A DNA stretch of 64,000 nucleotides from Vulcanococcus limneticus LL (lineage in GTDB: Bacteria; Cyanobacteriota; Cyanobacteriia; PCC-6307; Cyanobiaceae): contig NZ_NQLA01000008.1 of the NCBI RefSeq assembly GCF_002252705.1, forward strand, positions 21,432 to 85,431, read 5' to 3'. Both the position numbers and the translations under genes were made by a program. The notes beneath the pieces were generated by a model. The model saw nothing but the letters and a program-made list of their open reading frames with translations. It did not search any database and was not told the DNA's origin. Shown here one piece after another: positions 10,003 through 18,597 of this stretch (positions are counted from its first letter, which is position 1; every line of letters starts with the position of its first letter).

Positions 10003-10201
10003 GGCGCCCACTGTTGGATCTGAACCCCAGGTCGGCTTCCCAGACGCTGATGATCAAGGTGACCTGGAGATCCTCAGCCTGGCCGGTGGCGGTAGGCCAG
10101 CCACCACCTGCGGCGGGTGTTCGACGGGCGTCGCTACGTGGAGCGAGTGCGAATTCCCGTGGATCGGGGAACCCCAGCGGGCGTGCCCGTGGTTTTTGGG
10201 A

Positions 10202-10263
10202 AACGGAGGGGGTGGGATTCGAACCCACGGTGCCTTTCGGCACGCCGGTTTTCAAGACCGGAG
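10202..10263 (-). repeat. attL-like copy: 3' fragment of tRNA-Ser
   Basis: These 62 bp are identical to 31256-31317, the 3' part of the intact tRNA-Ser. The fragment covers the anticodon stem-loop, variable arm, T arm and 3' acceptor strand. It lacks the 5' acceptor strand and D arm, so it cannot be a tRNA. Identity stops at A10201/G31255 on one side and T10264/C31318 on the other. This is the displaced tRNA 3' end expected at the distal boundary of an element integrated by a tyrosine recombinase. Confidence 0.93.
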
Positions 10264-10590
10264 TAGTTGCCACAAGAATGCATGATAGGACTTGTCTTTT
10301 GGAGAGAGGGCGAATCTGCTTGACCACTTCTTGACCGCTGTGGTGTTGGATGCCTGGGCGGCCTCGCAAACTTCCGCCAGATACCAGCCGAGAGATCGCC
10401 AGCAACGGACGGCAGGGACACGGATGGTTTTGAAATCATGGCGTGGAGTGCCTAGTCGGGGCGTAAGTAAGGCGGGGAGAAGCTTCTTGGACTCCTGCAG
10501 CAGGGCCACTTCACGCACCGCGGGGTCGCCGTAGGCAGCGCGGATGTGGATCCGGGCCCGGCGCACCAGGCGGTTCAAGCTGGCGTCCAT
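10252..10590 (-). CDS. Hypothetical 112-aa protein, probably truncated at the island edge
   Basis: The ATG at 10590 overlaps the stop of the portal-like gene (ATGA), which suggests translational coupling and a real N-terminus. The first ~45 residues look like a basic helical protein. The rest is rich in Arg, Trp and Ser, with no family resemblance. The frame ends inside the tRNA fragment at 10252, so its C-terminus was created by the integration junction or by decay of the phage gene block. I do not recognise a function; a gene following the portal in a phage head module is the best guess. Confidence 0.4.
   Translation of the reverse strand: MDASLNRLVRRARIHIRAAYGDPAVREVALLQESKKLLPALLTPRLGTPRHDFKTIRVPAVRCWRSLGWYLAEVCEAAQASNTTAVKKWSSRFALSPKDKSYHAFLWQLLRS
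10319..10336 (+). repeat. Paired CTTGACC boxes near left end (candidate integrase arm sites)
   Basis: CTTGACC occurs at 10319-10325 and 10330-10336, 11 bp apart start to start, about one helical turn. The first copy extends to the 11-mer CTTGACCACTT, which recurs at 31132-31142 near the other end. This is the expected appearance of arm-type recombinase sites, but binding is not shown. Confidence 0.45.
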
Positions 10591-11708
10591 CACGCCTTTG
10601 ATGCGGGTGATGGCGTCGTCGTCGATGGAACGGAGGAGGCTTTGTCGCGCTCCAGGAGGTTTATTGCTCCTTCAAAGGGGCCGGCGTTGATGTCGCCCGC
10701 GGTGTGGGTCACCTGGATGCGGAGTCCCCGGGCCTCGTAGGTGTCGAGGGCGTCTGCCGCTACGCGGCCTCCGGCATCGGGGGCGGGAGTGGGCTTCGCA
10801 CCATCCTGGGCACCAGCGTCCTCGGGGGGAGCCAGGGCCATCTCCCGCTGGGCGGCCATGGAGAGCATCTGGGTTTCGAACTGGGCTGCGGTGGTCTCGG
10901 CCAGCTGCTCGGTGACGGCGTCGTTGAGGGGGGTCTCGAGGGAGAACTCGGCCGAGCCGAAGCGGGCCTGGCGGATCTCGATGGGCTGGAGGACACCCAG
11001 CTGCGCGTAGATCGTGTCGCTGTCTGCAGCGAGCTTGCGCAGGGTGGCCTTCTCTTCGTCCGTCTGGGTGAAGACCGAGGGGAAGTGGACTTCCCAGTCC
11101 TCGGGGGGACGGCCTTTGGCAGGGCCCTCACGGGCGGCGAGGATGTAGGTGAAGATCTGGGTGACAGGGTCCTGGCAATAGCCGCTCTGCCACTCCTCAA
11201 CGAGGCTGGCCCAGACGCGCTCCTCGAAGCGGCCTTCTTTGCCGAGGCCACCGGGGCTTGTGCCCATGAGGATGGAGGCGGGCCAGCCGGTGACAGCCTG
11301 CAGGTACTGGACAAAGGGTTCGGTGGCGCTGGCGATGTTCGTCAGGTTCCGGGAGAGGTTGGAGAGGGTCTCCTCCTTGTCCAGGACGTAGGTGCCGTAC
11401 ACGGAGCGGGAGAGGCGGTTGAGCTCCAGGCGCTTGCGGATGGCGTCCTCCCCGCCGGCGGCGATGCGCTGCATGAGGCCCGGCATGTTGTGGACCAGGA
11501 GGTCGCCTTCCGAGATCAGGGCGTTGAGGCCGTGGAGGGAGCTGACGTAGTCCTGCCAGGCGTCCCAGATGACTTCAATGACGGACTGGCCCCATCCGGT
11601 GTTGTTGACGCGGAGGTTCCAGGGCAGCTCAAGGTTCAGATCCAGGATGTTGCTTAGGGAGAGTCTGGATAACCCAGGAAATTGCCCAAGGCAGGGACTG
11701 AGACTCAT
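10590..11708 (-). pseudogene. Phage portal protein (DUF1073-like), 5'-truncated
   Basis: The 372-aa frame matches the C-terminal two thirds of DUF1073 phage portal proteins: WGQSVIE near residue 40, a long helical stretch, then a TSPGGLGKEG-type loop near residue 150 corresponding to the family QSPAGLNATGE loop, and QTDEEKA near 215. Portals of this family are usually 440-540 aa. The N-terminal ~100-150 residues are missing and the region upstream (11709-11941) does not encode them. No terminase, capsid or tail gene lies nearby, so this is a remnant of a phage or satellite packaging module. The last ~60 residues are Ala/Pro/Thr-rich. Confidence 0.7.
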
Positions 11709-11941
11709 GCCCCGTCTTAATGGCGATTTCTCAGCAGGAGGTTGTCCAGACCTTCCTTAGATATTAACCGTGAAACAACCTGTCCGTTCTGACCGGAAAA
11801 CCCACTTATCCGCTTGGTCCAGGAGTCGCTCACTTGCTGTATGCAAAAGCTGCATCACACTGCCCCCATCTCTATCAAGAGTTGTTTCACGAGCTTGCAA
11901 CTCGCCAGGCTTATCTTTAGACTGCTCGAAAGCTTTTTCTT

Positions 11942-12175
11942 ATGAACAGCGTTTTGTCAGCGTTTGTCTTTTGGACGGCCGGAATTGTTCTTATTGTATC
12001 TGGCATAAAGAGCATTAATATCCAAGCCGCTTCTGAAGTGGACGGTTCGAGCAGTCTTATCGCTGAGAACATCCGGAGCAGAGGCTACCAGACATTAGGC
12101 TTAGGAATCGCTTTTATCGGGTTTGGCTGCATACCTGTGAGGGGTGGCGCTAAAAATGATAATGACCAAGCCTGA
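11942..12175 (+). CDS. Small membrane protein, unknown
   Basis: This is 77 aa, with two hydrophobic segments: about residues 4-24 (a SAFVFWTAGIVLIVSGI-like stretch) and 50-65, separated by a short polar loop. Its base composition is much more AT-rich than the host genome. It lies 20 bp before another small membrane-protein frame in the same direction. I do not recognise a family. It may be island cargo of foreign origin. The ATG at 11942 is the only convincing start. Confidence 0.5.
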   Translation: MNSVLSAFVFWTAGIVLIVSGIKSINIQAASEVDGSSSLIAENIRSRGYQTLGLGIAFIGFGCIPVRGGAKNDNDQA

Positions 12176-12195
12176 GCTACTAGTACTGGATCGTT

Positions 12196-12546
12196 GTGAG
12201 TATGTATTTTGGCATTGGCTGGCTAGCCCCGCGATTTAAGACGGCTGCTTCGTTTGCATCAAGAAGACCACAGCTTTCCGGCGTTATCTTGCTCTTGACA
12301 ATTGCTGCAGGCTATTTGTCTTTAGAACGCATTAGTTATTATCGCGGAATTTCGGCGCAGCGGGCCGACTGCATCGCTAACAGGGACAGGATAAGGCATC
12401 TTTATGTCGAGTCGGAACGACTTGCCGATAGCGCATACTCGCTTGGCGATTCAATTGACTCTATCGGCATTGGCCGAGTTCAGGAAATTAGGGATAAAGC
12501 AAAAGAAAACTTTGACCTGTGCAAGAGCCTGCTCGAGAATTGGTGA
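12196..12546 (+). CDS. Small single-pass membrane protein, unknown
   Basis: About 116 aa from a GTG at 12196, or 114 aa from the ATG at 12202. One transmembrane segment (about residues 28-44) is followed by a soluble, Arg/Asp/Ser-rich helical tail of ~70 residues. It shares low GC and orientation with the gene just upstream and probably forms a two-gene unit with it. No family is recognised. Confidence 0.5.
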   Translation: MSMYFGIGWLAPRFKTAASFASRRPQLSGVILLLTIAAGYLSLERISYYRGISAQRADCIANRDRIRHLYVESERLADSAYSLGDSIDSIGIGRVQEIRDKAKENFDLCKSLLENW

Positions 12547-13041
12547 ACTGAGGTCAGCAGTGTTAGCGGCCATCTGCTGTAATCTTTCTTGGATATATTC
12601 CTGCGGCTTGGGAAGCTCTGAAAAAACCCGTACTTCCGCGTGAAAATGGCAGCGTGATCGGAGGCCGGGACTGAGGTGATGGGTGGTCAACAGCTCAGCC
12701 TCTCGGTTTACGAGCCCACCACGGCCAAGAAACAGAACAAACGGGACCTTAAACGCATACCCCACTTCTGCTCCACGAATGCCAGAGACCAGGCCGGGCG
12801 CCAAAAGCCCCGGGCCTTGACTCCCGGGAATAGCCGAATCCTGGCCCCCCCGCGCAGCAAACCTGCTCCCGCAAGCCTGCTGCAGCCCAGCTTCTATGCG
12901 ATATCCGCATAGCTTCCAGGCATCTTGTTATGGGTCTCATCGGCATCGGGTACCAGGGGATGACCAGTTCGCATTCAAGGGTCAGGATGGGGCTCGACAC
13001 TCTCCTGCACTCTGGTTCGCCAGGGTCGTCCAGCCCACTCC
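12547..13041. other. Non-coding stretch upstream of the defence operon
   Basis: No convincing gene is present. Composition changes from AT-rich (near 12600) to host-like GC towards 13041. The promoter of the 13-kb operon that starts at 13042 should lie here. I see no clear operator repeat, and the ATG at 13042 has no strong ribosome-binding site. Confidence 0.45.
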
Positions 13042-16000
13042 ATGAGCCCTCCGACCATCTACGAGCTCTGCCGGCCGCGGGCCGACGTGCTGGAGGGGCG
13101 GATCCGGGATGAGGACTTCGCGGCTGACCTCAGCCAGGTGCTCAAGGGAACGGCGCCGGAGCTCTACAAGAACCCGGCTGTTTTCTTCGCCAACACCCAC
13201 CCAACCCGGGGCCTACGCGACCTGTTTCTGGCGGTGGTGGACCGGCTCACCGGTTCCGGCAGCCAGCTGGGCAGCATCCTGCGGCTTGACACCAGTTACG
13301 GCGGCGGCAAGACCCATGGCCTGATCGGCCTGCGCCACATCCTCACGGCCGCCGATCAGATCCCCAACCTGGCGGAGTTCATCGACCCGGCTCGCCTTCC
13401 CCGTGAGCCGGTCACGGTTGCGGCCTTCGACGGGGAGAACGCCGACCCGATGAACGGCCGGCGGATGGCCACCACGGGGGAGGGGGGCGACATCTTGGCC
13501 TACACGCCCTGGGGTGAGCTGGCGGTGCAGCTGGCTGGCGCACCGGGATACGAGCGCATCCGCAACAGCGATCGCCTCGGCGCTGCGCCTCCTGGTGCTG
13601 AAACCCTGCGGGAGCTGATCGGCGAGCGGCCGGTGCTGATCCTGATCGATGAGCTCTCGATCTACCTGCGCAAGATCAAGGGCCCAGCTGCCGGCCAGGC
13701 CGCCGAGCAGCTCACCCCCTTCCTCACCGACCTGATCAAGGCGGTCAACTCCTCCCCCCAGGCGGTGCTGGTGTTCACCCTGGCCCTGGGCAAGGGCGGC
13801 CAGGCGGTCGATGCCTACGCCGAGGAGAACCAGCGGATCGATCGGATCTTCGCCGAGCTGCAGTCGGTGACGGGCCGGCAGATCACCGCCCTCACCCCCA
13901 CCAGCGAAGACGAAACCGTCCAGGTGCTGTGCCGGCGCCTGTTCGAGTGGATCGACCGCAGCCGGGCCGAGGAGGTGGTGCGCGCCTACCAGGAGATCTG
14001 GCAGCGCCACGGGGATGCCCTCCCGCCGGCGGGTCAGAACGACGATCGTGCCGAGGAGCTCCGACGCGGCTATCCGCTCCACCCGGAGCTGATCCAGACC
14101 CTGATGCAGAAAACCGCCACCCTGGAGAACTTCCAGCGGGTGCGGGGCATGCTTCGCCTGCTGGCGCAGACAGTGGGCCAGCTCTGGCGGGAGCAGCCCC
14201 GCGCCTCAGCGATCCACCTGCATCACATCGATCCGGGCAACGAGCGGATCCGGCTGGAGATCAGCACCAAGCTGGCCCAGCAGGCATTCATTCCCGCGGT
14301 GCGGGCGGATGTCTCCAGCACCGCGGCCGAGGGCGGCAAGGCCCTGGCCCAGCGCCTCGATGCAAGTGAGTTCAGCGGCCTGGAGCCCTACGGCTCGATG
14401 GTGGCCCGCACGGTGCTGTTCCACTCGCTGGCCTTCAACGAGCCGCTCAAGGGTCTGAGCCGGCTGGAGCTGAACTACAGCCTCTACGCCCCCGGCGTCG
14501 ATCCGGCCTTTGTCGACAAGGCCGTCCGCCACCTGCAGGAGGAGTCGGAATACCTGGACGACAGCGGCACCAGCAAGCTGCGCTTCCTCACCGACGCCAA
14601 CCTCAACCAGATGGTGAGGAAGCGGGAGGGGCAGTTCGATCTGGAGACGGTGCGGCAGGAGCTGAATGCCCGCATCGGTACGATCTTCGCCAAGCAGCGG
14701 TTTGAGCCGGTGCGATTCCCGGCCAGTCCAGCCGACATTCCCGATGACACCGACGGCCCCTACCTGGCAGTGATCCACTGGGAGGGGCACACGGTGGAGC
14801 AGTCCAACGTGCAGCTGCCGGAGCTGGTGGTGCGGCTGTTCAAGGAGAAGGGCGACAACGCCAACCTCAGGCTGAACCGCAACAACGTGGTGTTCGTCTG
14901 CGCCGATCGGCTCCAGGTCGACGACATGCTGCGCAAGACCCGCACCTATCTGGCGCTGCAGCAGATGCAGCAGGGCGACCTGTTCGCCAGCCTGCAGTCG
15001 CACCAGCAGGACCAGGTAAAGGAGCGCTACGGGCAGGCCCAGCAGGCCTTCGCGCTGGCGGTGCAGCAGGCCTACCGGCATGTCTTCTTCCCTGAGCGCG
15101 GCCCCTGGCCTGACACGCCGCTCACCCATGCGGCGATCACCGTCACCAGCGCGAGCAGTGAACCGGGGGTGGGCCAGAGGCAGGTGGAACGGGTGCTGCG
15201 GGAAGCCCGCGAGCTGGTGCTGGCTGAAGACCAGCCGCCGGCCCCGAACTACATGGCCGACAAGACGCCGCTAAAGCGCCAGGGGGTGATGAGCACCCAG
15301 CAGCTGCGCAACGAGTACTACCGCGATCCAGCGCTGCCGATTCTGCTGGGCGATCAGGTGCTCAAGGCCTGCCTGCGCAAAGGACTCGACGAAGGTCTGT
15401 TCGTTTACAAGGAGGGCGAGCGGCTTGAGGGGCAAGGACTCCCTCCCGGCATCCTCTCAATTAGTGAAGACGCCCAGATCTTCATGATGGAGAAGGCCCT
15501 GGAGATGGGCATCTGGCCGCCCAAGACCAAGGAGAGCGAGCCGACGACTGTCATTGGCCTGCCGCCAAACCAAGGCGGCGGTGCCTCGACAGGGCAAACA
15601 GGCGTGGTCGGCTCCGGAGGCTCCATCACGCAGCCCTTCGGAGGTGGTAGCGGGAGCGGACCAGTCGGCGGAAGTGGCATCCCTCAGCCGGTCACGCCCG
15701 GCGTGATCGAGCGGACGGACAACATCAAGACCGCCCTCACCCAGCTCGCGGAGCAGGTGAGCAGCTCGGGCAAGGCGATCAAGGCCATCACCTGGCGGAT
15801 GAACAGTGGCGACGGCTTCCTGCCAATGGCCCTGCTCAAAGCGGAACCTGGGGCCACCGTGCGGGTCGAGATGATGGAAGGCGGCTGGAGCAGCGGCGAC
15901 GGCAATGCCGAATGGACCTTCGAGTTCAACGGCACGCCGGAGGAGGCCACCTACCTGCGCAGCTTCATCGAGGGCCAGTGGCGCCGGGGGGGAGAGAAGG

Positions 16001-16140
16001 CGCTCGACATCACCTACCAGCTCCAGTACGAGCCTGCCTTGAGCTGGGATGACGGCGGCGAGGGCTGGATCGGTCGCCTGACCCGGGCCGGCCTGGCCAC
16101 CCAGTCCGCCACGATCCGCCTGGAGCTCACCAACGCATGA
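13042..16140 (+). CDS. DUF499-family AAA+ ATPase of a defence-type operon
   Basis: This 1032-aa protein has a Walker A motif SYGGGKTH (Lys90) and a Walker B region LILIDELSIYL (about 198-210), typical of the large DUF499 (COG1483-like) ATPases. A helical middle part follows. A Gly/Ser-rich linker (about 850-890) then joins a conserved C-terminal domain. DUF499 ATPases recur in defence islands with DUF1156 methylases and PLD-SNF2 helicases, which are both encoded downstream here. The mechanism is not known to me; a motor or signalling ATPase acting on DNA is plausible. The stop overlaps the next start (ATGA), so the two are coupled. Confidence 0.85.
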   Translation: MSPPTIYELCRPRADVLEGRIRDEDFAADLSQVLKGTAPELYKNPAVFFANTHPTRGLRDLFLAVVDRLTGSGSQLGSILRLDTSYGGGKTHGLIGLRHILTAADQIPNLAEFIDPARLPREPVTVAAFDGENADPMNGRRMATTGEGGDILAYTPWGELAVQLAGAPGYERIRNSDRLGAAPPGAETLRELIGERPVLILIDELSIYLRKIKGPAAGQAAEQLTPFLTDLIKAVNSSPQAVLVFTLALGKGGQAVDAYAEENQRIDRIFAELQSVTGRQITALTPTSEDETVQVLCRRLFEWIDRSRAEEVVRAYQEIWQRHGDALPPAGQNDDRAEELRRGYPLHPELIQTLMQKTATLENFQRVRGMLRLLAQTVGQLWREQPRASAIHLHHIDPGNERIRLEISTKLAQQAFIPAVRADVSSTAAEGGKALAQRLDASEFSGLEPYGSMVARTVLFHSLAFNEPLKGLSRLELNYSLYAPGVDPAFVDKAVRHLQEESEYLDDSGTSKLRFLTDANLNQMVRKREGQFDLETVRQELNARIGTIFAKQRFEPVRFPASPADIPDDTDGPYLAVIHWEGHTVEQSNVQLPELVVRLFKEKGDNANLRLNRNNVVFVCADRLQVDDMLRKTRTYLALQQMQQGDLFASLQSHQQDQVKERYGQAQQAFALAVQQAYRHVFFPERGPWPDTPLTHAAITVTSASSEPGVGQRQVERVLREARELVLAEDQPPAPNYMADKTPLKRQGVMSTQQLRNEYYRDPALPILLGDQVLKACLRKGLDEGLFVYKEGERLEGQGLPPGILSISEDAQIFMMEKALEMGIWPPKTKESEPTTVIGLPPNQGGGASTGQTGVVGSGGSITQPFGGGSGSGPVGGSGIPQPVTPGVIERTDNIKTALTQLAEQVSSSGKAIKAITWRMNSGDGFLPMALLKAEPGATVRVEMMEGGWSSGDGNAEWTFEFNGTPEEATYLRSFIEGQWRRGGEKALDITYQLQYEPALSWDDGGEGWIGRLTRAGLATQSATIRLELTNA

Positions 16141-16589
16141 CCCAGGCCATCGCCTCAGGCCGTCCGGCCTACGAACTGCGCAGCAGGCAGCGCGGCCCCA
16201 GCGATCTGGAGCTGGAGGTGTGGCAGGTGCTCAGCACCGCCACCCCCGAACTGAAGGAGCCCAGGCGCGTTGCCGGCCTGGGCGGCCACAAGCTGCTGCT
16301 GGTGGAGGGGGCGGTGCTGCGGCGTCTCAAGGCGGAGAAGGTGAGCCTGGCCAAGCTCAAGAAGGGCGAGGCCCGCCGCGATCCCCTGTCTGAGGATCTG
16401 GCCCTGGCGATGGGCCTGCTGTTCAAGCTGCTGGCCCCGATGCGCAACGTGGCCGCGATCGAGAACTGCGCCCGCGGCATCGATGCCATGGCCCGCGAAG
16501 AGGCCGCCTACTGGCTGGGGATGGCCATGCACCGCAAGAACCCCAGACGGGTGCTGGCGGCGCTGCGATTGCTGCTCTCGGCAACCTAG
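16137..16589 (+). CDS. 150-aa partner protein coupled to the DUF499 ATPase
   Basis: The ATG lies inside the stop region of the ATPase gene (ATGA overlap). The protein starts with a polar arm. A compact domain with LELEVWQVL and HKLLLVEGAVLRRL follows, then a basic helical part (KVSLAKLKKGEARRDP), then helices to the end. No catalytic motif is visible. Small proteins of this kind accompany DUF499 ATPases (a family such as DUF7680 is possible, from memory and unverified). A structural or adaptor partner of the ATPase is the natural inference. Confidence 0.65.
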   Translation: MTQAIASGRPAYELRSRQRGPSDLELEVWQVLSTATPELKEPRRVAGLGGHKLLLVEGAVLRRLKAEKVSLAKLKKGEARRDPLSEDLALAMGLLFKLLAPMRNVAAIENCARGIDAMAREEAAYWLGMAMHRKNPRRVLAALRLLLSAT

Positions 16590-16611
16590 CGATAACATTG
16601 GAGTTATCAGC

Positions 16612-16911
16612 TTGAACTGGGAGGTCGTCTTCTACTCGTTGCCAAGCGGCAAGCAGCCAGTCCTCGCCTGGCTTGCCGAGCAGTCGCCGGAGGTGCGCGC
16701 ATCCTTCGCTCACCTGTTCGAGCTGCTCGAAAGGAACGGCACAGCCATGGGAGAGCCCCATGTGAAGCCCCTTGGCAAAAAGCTCTACGAGCTGCGAGTG
16801 AACGGACGCGATGGCACCTATCGCACGCTGTACTTCGCCGCGACGGGACGCCGGTTCGTGATGGTGCACGGCTTCCAGAAAAAAACCAGAAAACACCCAA
16901 GGCCGAGCTAG
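16612..16911 (+). CDS. HigB/RelE-like toxin (Gp49 family), C-terminus frame-shifted
   Basis: The start is the TTG at 16612, preceded by TTGGAG at 16598-16603; the longer upstream frame is not coding. The 99-aa product matches phage-derived Gp49-like/HigB toxins: VKPLGKKLYELR, DGTYRTLYF and VMVHGFQKKT. These are RelE-fold mRNA interferases. The normal family C-terminus (KTPKAELDKALRRM...) is not in this frame. It is present in the -1 frame, which runs without a stop to TGA at 16962-16964, one base before the antitoxin ATG. The shift maps to an A-rich stretch (seven A at about 16878-16884). It is mutation, slippage or sequencing error; the truncated form may be inactive. Confidence 0.75.
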   Translation: MNWEVVFYSLPSGKQPVLAWLAEQSPEVRASFAHLFELLERNGTAMGEPHVKPLGKKLYELRVNGRDGTYRTLYFAATGRRFVMVHGFQKKTRKHPRPS

Positions 16912-16965
16912 ACAAAGCCCTCAGGCGCATGGCCGATTTTCTCGCCACCGACCCCACTCCCTGAC

Positions 16966-17313
16966 ATGACCACTGCGGCAACCACCAACACGAGGCACCA
17001 CCCCAGCTGGCGCGAAGTGCGCGATGGCTTCCTGGCTGACCCAGCGGTGCAGGTGTCGTATCAGGAACTGGCACCCCGTTTTGCGGTGGTGCGGCAGCTC
17101 ATCGCCCTGCGAGAGCAGCGGGGCTTGAGCCAGCGCGAACTGGCCGATCGCGCCGGTATGAAGCAGCCCCAGCTGGCCCGCCTGGAAACCGGGCAGGTGG
17201 AACCCAAGCTCGACACGCTGCAACGACTCGCAACCGCCATGGGGTGCAGGGTTCGCGTGAGCTTCGAGCCCGCTGATCAAACCGCTGTGCAAGGAGAGCC
17301 CGCCCTGCCATGA
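16966..17313 (+). CDS. XRE-family antitoxin/regulator (HigA-like)
   Basis: This 115-aa protein has a helix-turn-helix of XRE type at about residues 45-100, with key segments LREQRGLSQRELADRAGM and QLARLETGQVEPKLDTLQRL. It lies directly downstream of the HigB-like toxin, the usual higBA order (toxin first). As antitoxin it would bind the toxin and repress a promoter. Here it could also tune the defence operon in which it sits. The ATG of the next gene overlaps its stop (ATGA), tying the unknown 389-aa protein to it. Confidence 0.85.
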   Translation: MTTAATTNTRHHPSWREVRDGFLADPAVQVSYQELAPRFAVVRQLIALREQRGLSQRELADRAGMKQPQLARLETGQVEPKLDTLQRLATAMGCRVRVSFEPADQTAVQGEPALP

Positions 17314-18479
17314 ACCTCAACGTCGTCTTTGATGTCCCGGCCCTGGTCGCCCAGGGGCTGATGAATGGCTCACTGGAGCGGGTGGGGGGTGTGGTGCGCG
17401 ACGCCTCCAGCAAGCAGGTAGTGATGTGGCTGCAGGAGGGTGGGTCAGGGGTCTCGAAGGCCCTGACCAATCCACCCTTGGCAGGGGGGGCGAATGCCCT
17501 AGCAGCTGCTAACCCTTATCTAGCAGCAGTCGATATCGGTGTATCTGTGGCTGGATTCGCGATGGTGCTCCAGCAGCTGAACCGCATCAGTGATCAGATC
17601 CGGGCCGTGGAGGCCAAGGTGGATCGGATCAGCCACAAGCTCGACGATCAGGCTCTGGCTCAGCTGAAGGCTGGTATCAATGCCTGCCAGAACGCGGTGG
17701 AACTTCAGGATCCGAACCTGCGGATCCAGATGGCAGGCCAGGCGCTCACCACCCTCCATGCCGCCCGTCAGTACTTCAATCAGCAGGTAATACGCAGTGC
17801 GGGAAAGGCGGAAGCCACCAGCGCTGAATACGTGGGCTTGGCGTTTGTGGCCCTTGCTGCCGAAGTGCAGACCTACCTGCAGCTGGATGAAGGCGCCAAA
17901 GCCGCCCGAATCCTGACGCAGGGCCTGGAGGAGCTGCGGCCAGGGCTCACCCAGCTGATGAATGCCGTACTGGATTGCACGTGCCATTACCTCAAGCCTG
18001 AGTTCGCCGGTCAGGTTGACCTGGATCTGATTCTCTGGCTTCACAACGGGTTCCGACGAATGAAGTGCAAGCCAGGTGAATCTGTCGAGCAGCTCAGCGC
18101 TTCTGAGCTGTTTGAGATCATGCGGCCCCACATCACCAAGGTCTTCAAGAGCCACGAGGATTGGCACGGTGAGATCCCCCAGGTGATCGTCGACACCAGT
18201 GATGTCCCTGATTGGTGGATTGGTCCTCTGAACCAGGGCACAGACAAGGCTGCTCGATTCAGGCAGGTGAAAGAGGAGCTCGCCGAAGGCCTCAACAAGA
18301 TCGTTGCGTTGGTGGAAGCACACGACAGGCTGATAGCCCAGGTACTTCAACTCGAAGAGATGGAGCGATTAGGGCTGAAGCCCATGGATCTGAAGCAGCA
18401 GCTCTTGCTACCGGAGGGCCCGGCGTCTGCCGTTGTTCTTGATGCTCGTTGGATTGCCCAGGAGGCTTGGTCCAGATGA
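17310..18479 (+). CDS. Unknown 389-aa protein with hydrophobic helix and coiled coil
   Basis: It is translationally coupled to the XRE gene (ATGA at 17310-17313). The N-terminal ~65 residues are mixed. A hydrophobic stretch (about 70-90, NPYLAAVDIGVSVAGFAMVL) and a heptad-like coiled coil (about 91-115, IRAVEAKVDRISHKLD) follow. Then comes a long alpha-helical part with CTCHYL and a WW pair (DVPDWWIG, near 297). No enzyme motif is recognised. The hydrophobic helix plus coiled coil could suit a membrane-active effector or an oligomeric sensor. That is inference from pattern only. Confidence 0.6.
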   Translation: MNLNVVFDVPALVAQGLMNGSLERVGGVVRDASSKQVVMWLQEGGSGVSKALTNPPLAGGANALAAANPYLAAVDIGVSVAGFAMVLQQLNRISDQIRAVEAKVDRISHKLDDQALAQLKAGINACQNAVELQDPNLRIQMAGQALTTLHAARQYFNQQVIRSAGKAEATSAEYVGLAFVALAAEVQTYLQLDEGAKAARILTQGLEELRPGLTQLMNAVLDCTCHYLKPEFAGQVDLDLILWLHNGFRRMKCKPGESVEQLSASELFEIMRPHITKVFKSHEDWHGEIPQVIVDTSDVPDWWIGPLNQGTDKAARFRQVKEELAEGLNKIVALVEAHDRLIAQVLQLEEMERLGLKPMDLKQQLLLPEGPASAVVLDARWIAQEAWSR

Positions 18480-18597
18480 ATTTCTTCATGACACACTTGT
18501 CATCTTTCAAGTACAGACATGATCAGCTTGAGACGCTCGGACTGATACATGTTGATTCTTATCGTCGCGGCGAGGTCCCCAGGGGGTACAACTAGCA

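Noticed and set aside
10204..10263. Second tRNA-Ser gene
   Set aside because: Only the 3' part is present; no 5' acceptor strand or D arm, so it is an attachment-site remnant.
11770..12018. 82-codon frame overlapping the 77-aa membrane protein
   Set aside because: Cys/Ser/Arg-rich composition and non-ATG start; the overlapping frame with two hydrophobic helices is more credible.
12676..12912. 78-codon frame before the defence operon
   Set aside because: No ribosome-binding site, Pro/Lys-rich filler, no resemblance to a protein family.
16483..16611. Longer start for the HigB-like toxin
   Set aside because: The extra residues are Trp/Cys/Arg-rich shadow of the preceding gene; TTG at 16612 with a good ribosome-binding site fits the family start.
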